This document shows, in pieces, positions 36,291 through 47,528 of a stretch of 64,000 nt of DNA. The notes under the pieces were generated by a model, which had not been told where the DNA came from, ran no database searches, and saw only the letters and a program-made list of their open reading frames with translations. The stretch comes from Muscardinus avellanarius. Lineage: Eukaryota > Chordata > Mammalia > Rodentia > Gliridae. Location of the stretch: contig OY726558.1 of the NCBI GenBank assembly GCA_963383645.1, positions 182,521,634 to 182,585,633 of the forward strand, written 5' to 3'. How positions within the stretch are numbered: the stretch's first letter is position 1; every line of letters starts with the position of its first letter. Position numbers and translations under genes: made by a program.

Positions 36291-36977
36291 CTAGCTACAC
36301 AGGCAAAGGTAGTCAAATCTCATCTTCAGGAGGAGCTCAGTAAGTTCCATCACGTTGTAAGTGGGTCCTCCTGAAAGGCCTATCCTCTGCCACTGGGCAG
36401 CGACACAAGGTGGAGCTATGCAGATATCCCTGGGGCAAAGCCAAAAAGGTCCATTGGTGCCCTTTCCAGGTAAAAGCAAATTGTTTTTGGCTTTCCAGTG
36501 TAATGTCCATGGAGAAAAAGGTATATTCCAAATCTGCAAAATATTGAATCTGCTCCAATTCATGTGACAATCCATCAAATTTGAAATATTGGCTCGCACT
36601 GTGTGCAAAGGGAGTGTCACTTTATTAACTCCCGATCATCCACTATCATGTGCTGGGAACCCACAGGCTTTCACACTCTTTACACAGGAGAGTTGAATGG
36701 GTTATGAGTAGGGTGCATTATATTTACCTCTTCTAGCTTTAATATCATCTGTCCAATGTCCTCATGCCTCTCTGGTAACTTACCCTGCTGTACATTCACA
36801 ATCCTCATAACCTGGAGGAGGCAAAAGGGAGTATGATGTGGATATACTCTTGTAATGGTCTTTACTGTACGCACTCATGTCGGAATTCTCCGCTAGTTTA
36901 ATGACTGTCCATTCTTGTAATATATCTAGCCCCAGAATGTACTCAACTTTGGTTAGCTGCCCGAGTACCAAGCACAC
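36291..36977 (-). pseudogene. ERV pol remnants (protease end and N-terminal RT)
   Basis: Minus-strand order is: protease-terminal segment, linker and RT start, then RT palm-like segment with 'QFAFTWKGHQW' and 'LPQGYLHS'. Three frames are needed to follow it, so there are at least two frameshifts plus a gap around 36620-36680. The sequence runs out before the RT active site. No intact product is possible. Confidence 0.8.
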
Positions 36978-37720
36978 TTTATTAGGCTGGTGTCCAGGAA
37001 CTGTTGCTGTTTTTTCACTGCATCAGACAGCTGCTAGGTACGTTAATCCAGAGCAAATGAGTGCATGGCTCTACACCAACCCTTAGCCATGTCTTGCTGT
37101 GGTCCACTTTGAAAGCCTAGGCTGGGGGGGCTGCCAAAGGAATCATGGTCCCTTTAAGTTGTCCAGAATGGAGGTGGGGCTGAGCCTTCTGCACCAGAAG
37201 CTGGTTGGGTTCATGGCTTCCTTACAGAAGAGGGACTTGAGCTTCCCTGCTGATCTCCCTGACCAAGCTGAATTCAATGCACTCAGAGTTTATATCTTGG
37301 CTACTGAAACTGGTAAGCCAATGCTCTGACCTAGTCCCATGCACCCTCAGCTCAGCTTGAAGGTGGCTCATTTTAGGAAGACAGAAAGAGGGGGCATGTA
37401 GTGTAGGTCTCCACCAGCACAGGGTCATGCTACATTTGATTCCTGTCTGAGCCCCACCACTGTTTGCCTTCTGCCCAGCTCAGAGAACTGCTGATGTGCA
37501 CTAGAACATGTGGCCCTTGCACTTTTGAAGCCTTCTGGATTTCTTTTGGCTGGAGATGTATATCTTCCTAATCTTTGAGTGGAGTTAAGTCCACCAGAGA
37601 GTTTACTATGTGGACCACAGGGACATAGGGCCACATTTCTCCCACTCTAAGTTTTCGTCTCAGGGCTGATCCTCCGGAGGAGTACTGGGACACTCACCTC
37701 ATCCTGCCAAGGCTGACATT
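36978..37720 (-). other. ERV internal sequence of unclear origin
   Basis: This lies between the 5' LTR and the pol remnants and is probably leader/gag-derived by position. Frames here (for example 37634-37425) match nothing I can name. No convincing primer-binding site was identified next to the LTR. Confidence 0.5.
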
Positions 37721-37979
37721 TATCATGGTTTCAGTCAGGGGCCAGCTGAGAGTGCAGGGAAGTTTTCAAAAGTGAGAGGCCCTGGTGGGGGGGCATTCAG
37801 AATCGCCATCAGGAGGAAGACAAACAGCAGCTTTATTCTACAAACTGGTTGCTTATATAGAATTGTGCACAAAATAGCGCACATCCATGGCGGTGTGGCC
37901 TGTGCAGGTGTACTGACAAATCTGCGGCTGCATGAAGGCATGTCCTTCCTTCTGGCCTGAGCTTCCCCTGGGCCCCACT
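37721..37979 (-). repeat. ERV 5' LTR
   Basis: About 259 bp. The TATA-like 'ctatataag' (37860-37852) sits about 15 bp before the AATAAA signal (37837-37832), so the polyadenylation signal lies near the expected start of transcription. It differs from the other LTR by many substitutions and by indels, so the insertion is old. Confidence 0.88.
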
Positions 37980-37998
37980 GCTTTATAAATCATTTCTA

Positions 37999-38000
37999 AA

Positions 38001-38048
<48 letters not shown>
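37999..38048. repeat. A20 plus (TA)n tract
   Basis: A poly(A) run passing into about 15 TA units, 20 bp outside the 5' LTR. No element body is recognisable upstream of the A run other than the LTR itself. Confidence 0.9.
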
Positions 38049-38051
<3 letters not shown>

Positions 38052-38244
38052 CACTGTGATATTGACTGGTAATAGTGAGTTTTATATTAAGTTTTATTAA
38101 ATAATCTTTGTTTCTTACATTATCCATCCTAATATGTTACATAAACTGTAAGAATGAGAAGATGTTTGATTCTTTTTAGCTAGAGCCCCTTTTCACATTC
38201 CCCCCAGTGGTATTTTTTTTGATGTTGTTGAATTAAATTCTCAT

Positions 38245-38528
38245 TGACTACTGGATATAGTGTGCACAACTGTAATCCCAATACGTAGGCTTAGAAGGCT
38301 GAGACAGGAGGAGCAAAGCTTTAAGGACAGTCTCAGTAACTGTCAGCAAGTGAGATTCTCAGCAAGTTAGAGATAATGTGTTTTAAAATAATAATGGCAG
38401 AGACAGGAGGCTCACAGAGGTTCAAAGCCAGTCTCCCTGGCTTAAGAGTTTCCAAATAAAAATATACAGATAGGTCTGGGAGTGTAGCCCGGAGGTGGAA
38501 GGGTTTCCAAGAGCCCCAATACCACCAC

Positions 38529-38577
<49 letters not shown>

Positions 38578-38640
38578 TAAGTTTTGAGGTATAGTCTTGA
38601 AATTGAATGTCCCTGAGTTTAATTCCAAGTACCACAAAAA
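38245..38640 (+). mobile_element. Nested SINEs: hairpin subtype inside a B1-ID SINE
   Basis: The outer copy has a B1-like head at 38253-38395 and its ID-like tail at 38580-38635 (ttttgaggtatagtcttg, 'agtttaattccaagtacc'). Between them sits a 5'-truncated hairpin-type SINE (38398-38528: gcagagacaggaggctcac, tctgggagtgtagcccgg) ending in (AAT)n. Confidence 0.85.
38529..38577. repeat. (AAT)16 microsatellite
   Basis: A perfect trinucleotide tract forming the tail of the inner SINE of the nest. Confidence 0.96.
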
Positions 38641-39280
38641 ATTTCTCTAACAAATTTTTCTCATATACTACTCTCTAAAATTCTCATTCTTGTTATCATG
38701 TGGATTAGTTTCTCCTATGCTAGAGAATAAACATACTAAATTATGAGGCATTGAAGACAAATTGCAACCTGTATACAAATCATCTTTCCAACTTGATTTA
38801 GTTCTTAGTTTTTCCTTCTATATTAAATCAAAACTTACATAAGGCTGGGGAAAAGAGATTGGCTTAATAGATAAATGAATGAATCACTACATGGGTAAAT
38901 AAATAAAACTCATACTTCATCAAGACAGATATCATCACTCTCGGAAAATGAGATCAAGTCAGATATCTCTGGAAAAATGAGCTTCAGTGAGTGGCCTTAC
39001 TGAAACTTGGTTCTTCTACCTCCTTATCTCTGATTTTGACTTTTCTCCCATCTCTATATAATAGAAAGGTAATTATTTTTGCAGGCATAGCTCAAATACT
39101 ACCTAATTCAAAGTCTTCTCTAACACATAATCTCAGAAGTAATATCCTTGTTTTCTGAATCTCTTTGGAGATAGTTTTATGAGCATAGTAAATATAATTA
39201 ATAATTATAAAGTGTATATTATTTTTCATATATGATTCATTGTTTTAAAAATTAAAACATTGTTTTAAAATTTATTATAT
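38641..39280. other. Unique AT-rich DNA
   Basis: No element or gene recognised. Confidence 0.5.
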
Positions 39281-39296
39281 TTAAAAATTAATATAT

Positions 39297-39484
39297 GCCG
39301 GGCGTGGTGGCGCACGCTTGTAATCCCCGCGCTTGGGAGGCGGAGACAGGAGGATCGCGCAGGTTCGAAGCCAGCTGCGCGCGCTGGCTTAGGAGACCCT
39401 GTTTCTAAATAAAAATATAAAAATAGGTCTGGGAGTGTAGCCTGGAGGTAGAAGGGCTTCCAGGAACCCCAGTACCACCAAAAA
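39297..39484 (+). mobile_element. Dimeric SINE, hairpin subtype, near-consensus
   Basis: The cleanest copy of this subtype here. It has the head 'gccgggcgtggtggcgcacg' with CpGs intact, a perfect 8-bp stem (aagccagc 39368-39375, gctggctt 39383-39390) with a 7-base loop, and the tail 'tctgggagtgtagcctggag', then poly(A). A perfect 13-bp target-site duplication (aaaaattaatata) lies at 39283-39295 and 39485-39497. Probably the youngest SINE in the window. Confidence 0.96.
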
Positions 39485-40074
39485 AAAAATTAATATAAGG
39501 AAAATATATAAATATAAGGACATAGAAGGCATTTGTAAGAAAAAGAGTTTGGATTCCAAACCATGTGACTTAATCCCAGAATTTGTTACTAACATTAACA
39601 TATATGTGATGATTTGTAGATTTTAATTATTTCTATGTGTCAAAATTGGGAAATATGTTTTTAAAATAGTCAACCACATTTACAATTTGAATTTCATTTG
39701 TGTGCTGTGCATTTTTATATGGCCCATCAAACCAAGTAGTTATCTCTTGTTTTTTCCAAGCCAAGATATATCTAAGTACATAATCCATTAGATTAATCTT
39801 GCTGCCTCTTTCTGAAAAATTATCACTTCCTTCATAAATTTTAATCTTTCTGAAAAGCATAACTCCTTTAACTGAAACTAAATTTAGGTAATTACATTCA
39901 CAAGAGGCTAATTTACTGGATAAGTTTTTTATAAACAAATGGAAATGATGACAAATAATAAGTTTAATTATAATACAACAATATTGTAAAAGATTATCTT
40001 GTGTATATATATTATACCACTGTTCATTTGAAAATTCTTTTCAAGAGACCAATATATAACTATAGACAGGGTTC

Positions 40075-40260
40075 CTTTTTTTTTTATGGTACTGGGGATG
40101 GAACCCTTCTACCTCTGAGCTACACTCCCAGATGCATTTTTTATTTTTATTTGGAAACAGAGTCTCTTAAACCAGCAAGGCTGGCTTCAAACCTGTGTGA
40201 TTCTCCTGTCTCTATCTCCCAAGCATGAGGATTACAAGTGTTCGCCACCACGCCCTGCTG
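40075..40260 (-). mobile_element. Dimeric SINE, hairpin subtype
   Basis: Poly(T), tail (tactggggatggaaccc), inverted repeat (accagcaaggctggct) and a head ending 'gttcgccaccacgccctgct'. A 10-bp target-site duplication with one mismatch (gacagggttc/gactgggttc) lies at 40065-40074 and 40261-40270. Confidence 0.93.
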
Positions 40261-40559
40261 GACTGGGTTCTTATACAGGGAGAATTTATTATTCCTTCAT
40301 CTGTGTTTCTGTAACTGATTTCATCAGACCACCTACCAAATATTATCATGTTGTTTATTTTCATATGTATATTTACAGATGGTGACTTTATTGAGGACAG
40401 AGAAAATATTTTGGAAATTTACTGCAAGCTGTTATTTTATAGGTAGATATCTTAGCTAGTGTAGTATTTTCTGATGACTTAATCTGATGGAAACATTCTC
40501 CTCCATATTACTCCTTTGTAGACTAAAATTGACTTTCAACTTATATGTTTATCTTTTTG

Positions 40560-41425
40560 ATTGTTTCATCAGAATGGCAATCCTCAAGAAGTCAAACAAT
40601 GATAAAGTGTGAGGATGCAGAAAGTAGAACTTCTTCTACACTGTTGGTGGGATTGCAAATTAATGCAGCCACAATGGAGATCAGTGTGGAGATTCCTCAG
40701 AAAATTGGCAATGAGGGCCGGGCGTGATGGCGCACGCTTGTAATCCCCGCACTTGGGAGGTGGAGACAGGAGTATCGTGCTGTAAATAAAAATATAAAAT
40801 AGGTCTGGGAGTATAGCCCTGAAGTAGAAGGGCTTCCAGGAACCCCAGTACCAAAAAAAAAAAAAAAAAAGTAAAGAAAATTGGGAATGAATCCACCATA
40901 TGATCCAGCTGTTCTACTCATGGGCATCTTTCCAAAGACAATGAAATCAGAAAATTATAGTAATATATGTATATCCATGCTTATAATAGCGAAATTCATA
41001 ATAGGCAAAGTAGAGATTACAAAATTATAAGGTATACACACAATGGAATTCTACTCAGAAATAAGAACAAAATCATGTCATTCACAGGAAAATGAATTAC
41101 CTGGAGAATATTATGTTAATGAGATCAGGCGGTCATAGAAAGTGAAGGGTCATGTTTCCTCTCGTATGTGGAAACTGGAATACCAGAGGGGACTTTAGAT
41201 AATGGAGAAGAACCCCTAGTGAAACAATTCAGGGAGTCAAAGAGAAGTTGGGGGGTAATTAATGAAGAAGATGCTTCCATTGACATTATGTGAGGGTACC
41301 AATGCCAATCTCAATTATATATGGGGAAGGGGGGAGTAGGGAAAGAGCCAGGGAAAAGTCCACCAAGTACTGTGTGCATGTAAACTTGATTATGATGTGA
41401 ACAATAATGCACCAATAAAAGTATA
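40560..41425 (+). mobile_element. 5'-truncated L1 3' end, split by a SINE
   Basis: L1 ORF2 3' sequence (cagaatggcaatcctcaag, 'ttctacactgttggtggg', 'acacaatggaattctactc') is followed by the 3' UTR with a G-rich polypurine run (41320-41342) and 'gcaccaataaaagtataa'. Stops interrupt ORF2. A SINE at 40716-40876 lies within it. Confidence 0.9.
40716..40876 (+). mobile_element. SINE, hairpin subtype, with internal deletion, nested in L1
   Basis: The head 'ggccgggcgtgatggcgcac' is intact. About 50 bases including the hairpin are missing (the sequence jumps from 'aggagtatcgtgctg' to 'taaataaaaatataaaat'). The tail and poly(A) follow. A 15-bp target-site duplication with two mismatches lies at 40701-40715 and 40877-40891. 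Confidence 0.93.
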
Positions 41426-41484
41426 AATTATAAACAAATAATTTCATATCCAATCTCTTATCTCTTCCTTTACCCTCCCATAAG

Positions 41485-41580
41485 AACAAGGACTTGTCTT
41501 TGTGTCTCTGAATTTCCTAGACAAAGAAATGTACCTGGCCTCTAGTAGGTACTCAATAAATACTTATTGAGTATTTAATA
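41485..41580 (+). mobile_element. L2 LINE 3' end relic
   Basis: The order 'aaggacttgtctttgtgtct', 'ctggcctctagtaggtactc', 'aataaatacttattgag' is typical of L2 3' ends. Confidence 0.6.
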
Positions 41581-42890
41581 ATTCCTAGATTCTCAAAAAA
41601 ACATTTTGGAATTAATAAGTGATGATTATGAAAATATAATATATTTATGACATATAAAATAACATTAACATAAGAGAAAATATTGGCTCTATTTTTGCAT
41701 CCTACCCATAACTTGATAATGTATCTAACTTAAAGAAAATTTCTCAAAAATACATGTTGGAAATTTCATTGAATAAATGAGAGCTCTAATTTTCTTTGGA
41801 ACTCATTAAGGTGAGTATATCCATGTTTTTATTAATAAGAATTCAATTAGGATATTTTTCCTAATATCAATAATTTGGCATCTTATCTCAACTTTTATGT
41901 ACTAAATGTGGTAGTTACATATTACTTGTTTTATAATTTGAGTGGCATCTTTTGCAATACTGGAGATGTTTAAATTTGGTGTCATACCTCATAAAATGAT
42001 GACACTTTACTTCAGCAAAACATAAACACGATTTCATTTACAATTTCAGGTAGTCTTGGAGGTAGTTCCTAGCCAAACTTGCCAAATAACTATTTTGTAT
42101 GTTTCAGAAAGAGGAGTAAGAAATGAAACATGCATGTACCTGTAGCATAGCAAAAGGTAGTTACTAATGTAACATGATAAACCTTAGAGTGAGAGCAAAC
42201 TACACAGAAAAATACAAGAAAGTAAGGTCCAGGCTCTCAGCTTTTCTGATTGCCTTCTCCCTCTCTCCACTGTTACCTGCCAGTCATCAGCTATGTCATG
42301 GGAAGAAGCAGGAATATGTGGAGGTATGTTCTTGATGACAGGCATACTATTTATCTTGTATACCTTCTGGCTGAATAGTAAAACTAAATAGAAATAACTC
42401 TAGTTGGATCCAGAAGTTGTCGCTGATCCTCTGCCTTGATCAACCCTCTTTAAGCTCATCCACTTTTATGGCACACTGTTTTACATTGAATTTTGTGATT
42501 TAGTACAAGAGTGAATCAACAAAGTGATAAGAACAAAACCTGGTAAGGAAATTGTAAGGCTTCTTGGCAGTTGATGGAACGAACATAAAAGATTGAACTT
42601 TGGTTCAGGTTGTAGCTACTGGCCACTCCTTGCTGCACTCAGATGGTCAAATGTCATGTTATAAAAGTGATGCATGTTGGCTCTATACCTGGTTTTCATC
42701 ATCATTCTGACATGCATGATAACTTTAAATGCATGGATGTTATTGAGCCACAACAATTGAATATTTACAAGCAAACAAAAAACATAGAGCATACAAAATA
42801 ATTACAACCCCAGAAAATAAAGGCTTTAGAAAAAAACTTACCTACAATCCCTTTATTAGTTAAAAGTAGTTTGTTTCACATCTGTTATAG
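41581..42890. other. Unique AT-rich DNA
   Basis: Nothing named is recognised. No frame over about 60 codons is convincing. Confidence 0.5.
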
Positions 42891-43310
42891 TTAGATATAG
42901 AATGGCCCCTTGAAGTTCTCATAAATTGGTATTTGGGGTTGATATAATTGAGTCATGAAGGTTGTAATTCCAACAGTGCATAAATTCATTCTAATGGATA
43001 TATCTGGTGATGGCTGCTAGGGTATGGATGGAGAAAGATGGTCCCTGGTATGTGGGACTGGGATTATATATGGCTCCTCTTCCCTTTATCTCTCTCCTGC
43101 TTCTGGCCTCCATAATGTGAGGATCGCAGCCCATGTGCTTTCCCTCTTTACACATCCCCCCTCCATGTTCTGAAATTTATGGTTCTTGGCCTCATATGGG
43201 CTAAACCCTAAAATCATGGCTTGATAAATTTTCCTTCCTCTAAATTATGTGGTCAAGTCTTTTAGATTACAGTTGTGAAAATGCCGATGAATACATCCCA
43301 GAGAATTCCA
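42891..43310 (+). mobile_element. MaLR LTR (MST/MLT1-like)
   Basis: It starts 'tgttatagttagatatagaa' then 'tggccccttgaagttctcat'. The middle has 'attgagtcatgaagg' and 'gcctccataatgtgagg'. The end is 'ttccttcctctaaattatgt' and 'gattacagttgtgaaaatgc'. This is the order of a full-length MaLR LTR, diverged. Confidence 0.75.
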
Positions 43311-43663
43311 AATAACAATAAGTCATTTGGTAATTTAACAAGATAGAAATTTTGTTCTGTCACATACAATCAACAGCTTTTTTGTTGTTGTTCGAAAATG
43401 GTATAGTATCAGCTCTAGACAATCATTAGGAAATATATGTTTCCTTCCAGCTCACTGTCATCTTCAAGGTCACAGACTTTGTCCTCTTGGTCCAAGACCA
43501 CAAAAGAAATATCATATATATCATAGAGGCATCCAAGAATTTAGAAGCTGAAAATAAGCAATACTGACTATGAAAGTACTGGCTTCCAAATACCAGTAAT
43601 TCTAATTAATGAATTACTAACAGTTACAACTAGGCCCTATTTCACGTGTCATTAATACAATGT

Positions 43664-43905
43664 CAGTGGCCCCTAACACAGGATCTGCAAAATCTGGCCA
43701 ATGGCCAAATATAACACATTGCCTACTTTCCTAAAGTTTTATCGGAACACAGACATGTCTATTCATTTACTTATTGTCTAAGGCTTCCATGCTACAGAAT
43801 CATAGTTAAATATTGTACAACTGAGATCACTTTGCCTACAAAGCCAAAGATACTGCCTGACCTTTTAATGAAAGGCTTTCCAACCCCTGCCCCTAAAGTA
43901 TCTAT
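43664..43905 (+). mobile_element. Ancient DNA-transposon relic (hAT-like, MER type)
   Basis: It begins 'cagtggcccctaacac' and carries 'gcaaaatctggccaatggcc', 'gttttatcggaacacagaca', 'attcatttacttattgtcta', 'ctgaccttttaatgaaaggc', ending near 'ccaacccctgcccc'. Non-autonomous, no transposase. The family name is not certain. Confidence 0.6.
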
Positions 43906-44814
43906 AAACATATGTTACAGGTCTGTGAACCTTGTGAAATGGCAAGTGGAATGATGAATGTGCCTATATTTATTACAGAGTAGGTTATAATTTGTATCAA
44001 GTTCTCCAAATATATCTGATCCACTGCAAAAGTTCATAGGGTCTATAAACCTTGAGGAACTACTGGTGAAGAGATTCACTTGCTTGTAAGAAAGTGCTGA
44101 TATAGTCATAAAAAGACAACTGGCAGGTGAATTAATCAAGGAAGTGTTTGGTGCCAGGCAGATTTCTACCATAAATGTAACGGTTACTTAAAAAAAAATC
44201 TAGTTAGAAAGCCATGTGAAAGCCAATAGAATTTAGAATTTTATAGTCATTTTGCACCTTTGAAAATTTATCTGTAAGCATTGACACTTTAAGTTATTAA
44301 CTCAAACTGCAAGAAAACTCATTAGCAACTTTAATTCTGTGATTATACTCCAATATTTTGGATCATTTCACCATTTGGGGTATTCATGGAAAAAGATTTC
44401 ATTGTGTAAAAATACTTCCTTTCTTTGCAGTTACAATGATCTAAAATAATTCTCAACTAAGGCTTTTCTCATTTGATATACTTAAACACTATTTCCTAGT
44501 TATTTCAAAATAACATCAAGTAGCTCTGTTCTATAAAGGAATGTAGTGTTATAGTGTTAAAGTTCAAGGAATAAAGTCAGGGAAATGGCAAGTTTACTTT
44601 TTTAATTACATAAGTTGTATTAAGTTTATTTTAGGATGGGATGAAGAAAGGTATTAATAGGTCACTGAGATTACGCTTTTGCCTGCTAAGCATCTAATGA
44701 TCATTTACATAAAGCTTATATTAAAATTTATCATTTCTGTAGTTTGGTAGGACAATCTTTCATTTTGTACAACAATCTTTCAACACCTTGGATTTGCATA
44801 ATTTATAAAATGTT

Positions 44815-44940
44815 TTTTTAAATGGCTTCACGTCTATTAATTCATAGCCACCCTGCGAGCACAGCGATTATTATCTCTTTTTATGGATTAAAAACTTGAT
44901 GTTCAGAGAAGTTAGGTCTAAGAAACATGGTTTGATGAAT
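44815..44940 (+). mobile_element. MIR relic
   Basis: The order 'tctattaattcatagccacc', 'ctgcgagcacagcgattat', 'tatctctttttatggatt', 'gatgttcagagaagttaggt' fits the sense MIR core. Confidence 0.65.
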
Positions 44941-46985
44941 AAAAATTTCCATGTTTTGTTCTTTTCGTAAACTACACTCTAATATAATTGCCTTTATTTT
45001 AATACAAAAGAACAAAATAATACTCACATATTAAATAAATATATGCACTTACCATAATCAAGAAATAGAAAATAGATGTATTGATGACTAATTTAGGCTA
45101 TTAACATAGAAAAGGTTAGACTTACTAAAAAAGGAGCCACTGAACTTCAAGTTTCCTAATTAACATTAAATCATTAATCAAGTAGCATAATTAATATATG
45201 ATACTTTGGTCATTATTATTGCTGAATTTTTAATAAATGGATATTTTGGACTAAAATGCTGACTTCTTTTTTGTTTCTGTTTACTACTTGTGACTGTCTC
45301 CCTCTATTCTTTTGTCTTCCCTCTTACAAGTATCACTCATGGAAAGAATGAAGGTCATTAGAAGCACTTACTACAATGAACTTACAAAGAACTTACTATG
45401 GTTCTAGAATCACAGGGATGAATATTTAAATCAGATCTATGTAAACAAAGGCTTTCTTTTGAATAGTTAAGCTACAGTAACTGTGTTTTCCTTTGGCTTA
45501 ATTCTTCTTTCCATTTAAATGTAATAGGTTTATGTAGAAAATGGTATCTCCATAGATAGGAGAATAAGGTCAATTATGTAATTAAGCAGCTCTCAGGATT
45601 ATAGAACGTTGATGTGGCTTTTTGTAATGTTAATGATTCCAGGTCAGTCTGAATATAAATCAACAATCATGTAAATAAGTCAGCTCTGTTCTATGTTTCC
45701 CTAGCATTTTAGTTTTTATAATCATTTGTTTGTTCCTACTAAGCCAATAGCCAAAAATAATTCAGCTATTTGGTTTCCTGAGTAATTCAAAGATGTGTCA
45801 ACTAATTAGGCTATTTGGAAAACACAATTGTAATTAAAACAATGTGTACCGAGGGGTTAATGTCTTGATATTTGTGGGTTTTAGGACACCTGTAAAGTTA
45901 CTGTAAATCTGCAGCACAATAGGGCTCAGCATAAAAGAAATGTTAGAATTTACAAAATGTCATCAAACGCTTGTGGCCCACTTCTATAAAAAACATGAAT
46001 AATTCACAGCACTATATATGGAATTAGATTTTGCTGCCCTGATTCCATTTAAATAAATGTGTTTATGAGTCACCAATTTCATTTTCCTCTACTTCTAAGT
46101 GGTGACCTTTCACTTATGAGCTGAAATGCAATCAACTCTGGGTATAGAATGAGATAAAGGAAAATAAATTTAAATATTTATAGTAAACATTTATGACGCC
46201 ATGTGCATTCCCAACAATTTTAGCTCAAAGGAAAAAGATGTATAAGGTCCACTTGCCACAAATATTTATTGAGAAGCTACCCATGTGCCTATTGAAGCAC
46301 ATTACATTGTCCTACTCAAAATTAGATAATAAAACACGTGGATAATAAAAAAAATGTCTAAGGCCCCTTCTAAACTTTCATATTTTATAAAAACGTGCAT
46401 ACATAGAGTATGATAACTGCCTAAATGTAGGTTTTCCTCCCAATCTCCACCTATGACTTTTTATGTGTTTCACAGTTATTATATAATGTTTCTTAAAATA
46501 ACTTGATAGGACATTTATTTAAACACAAAGGTGATCATGAAAACAAATACAGAACTCAAAAGTAGCCTACTGCTGATTATTTCTAGGGTGTTTGTGTTCT
46601 TATAATTTATTTCCTTTAATAAACCATCACAGTTTCCAAATTTTCTCTATCCCAATTCATTCAATAGTTAATAGAAAAAGCCCTCTACATAATGTGCCAC
46701 AACTGCATTCACACACCATAGAGCCGATTTCACTATCTTGTGCATTTACAGGGATGTTTTTCTCCTCACACTATAATCATCAGCATAAGTTTCATTTCCT
46801 AAATTCCTACAGTGTTTGAACATACTTTATATTCATAGAAATTCAATAAGTGCTTATGAAGTAAGCTGATCACCATTCCCTTGTACACAGGCCTCTGAAG
46901 ACTCTGTTGCCTTTGACTTATCTAACAAAGCTCACAACAGCCCAACCCTAGGGCTTCACTTCACACTTCTCAGTGACAGTGACCA
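44941..46985. other. Repeat-free unique block
   Basis: About 2 kb with no recognised transposable element, microsatellite or gene. It includes several homeodomain-type TAATTA/TAATTG words between about 45440 and 46180. It could be ordinary unique DNA or a conserved non-coding element; conservation cannot be judged from one sequence. Confidence 0.5.
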
Positions 46986-47190
46986 AGTCAGTGGTCTGAC
47001 ACTTTCTCACTTTGCTTTACTCCCACTATTGCAATATGTTGGGAATATCTCCTTTTTTCCCCCTTTTCTTAGACAACTCCATTCTTCTTCAAGCTCCAAC
47101 TCATCTCTCATCTCTCTTCCCTAGAATATGTCCAAAATAGTTTTTCCTCTATTTACAAAGCATTTTGCACTGATCTCTATTTTAGAAGAT
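46986..47190 (+). mobile_element. L2 LINE relic
   Basis: A C/T-rich stretch with 'ttcttcaagctccaactcat' and 'aagcattttgcactgatctc', a common L2 3' region pattern. Diverged. Confidence 0.5.
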
Positions 47191-47215
47191 CGAATGGAAT
47201 TGGAAGTTATATTTG

Positions 47216-47528
47216 ATTGAGGGTGGGCATGGTGGCACACACTTGTAATCCCAGCATTAGGGAGACGGGGACTGGAGGATTGTGGTTCACAGACAGCCTC
47301 AGCTACTTAGCGAGGCCCTTCACAACTCAATGGAAGCCTGTTTCAAAAATTAAAGGATCAAAAAATTAGGACTGGGGGTGTACCTCTGAGGTACAATGCC
47401 CCTGGGTTCCATACCCATTACTGCAAATAAATAAATAAACAAACTAACTAACTAAAAAATAGGGCTGGGAGTGGTACCGCATAGGTAGAATGCCCCCGGG
47501 TTCCATCCCCAGTACTGGGGAAAAAAAA
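47216..47528 (+). mobile_element. Trimeric SINE: B1-like head plus two ID-like tails
   Basis: The head is 'gggtgggcatggtggcacac'. The first ID-like unit (ggactgggggtgtacctctg, 'gggttccatacccattac') is followed by an A/TAAA/CTAA tract. A second ID-like unit (gggctgggagtggtaccgc, 'gggttccatccccagtac') comes next, then A8. A target-site duplication of about 13 bp (ggaagtta(t/c)att) lies at 47202-47215 and 47529-47541, so all three parts sit inside one insertion footprint. Confidence 0.88.

Larger units (their letters stand above)
35895..37979 (-). mobile_element. Decayed, internally deleted endogenous retrovirus (class III-like)
   Basis: Two related direct repeats (35895-36184 and 37721-37979) flank about 1.54 kb. 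In minus orientation the inside shows broken pol relics: a protease-end segment with 'LGLDILQ' (36977-36780), a segment resembling the start of reverse transcriptase (36874-36680, different frame), and RT palm-like sequence (36570-36291 in two frames). No catalytic YxDD motif, RNase H, integrase or env is recognised. Frames shift repeatedly and stops interrupt them, so it is dead. Assignment to class III (ERV-L-like) rests on the pol resemblance and is uncertain. Confidence 0.85.
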
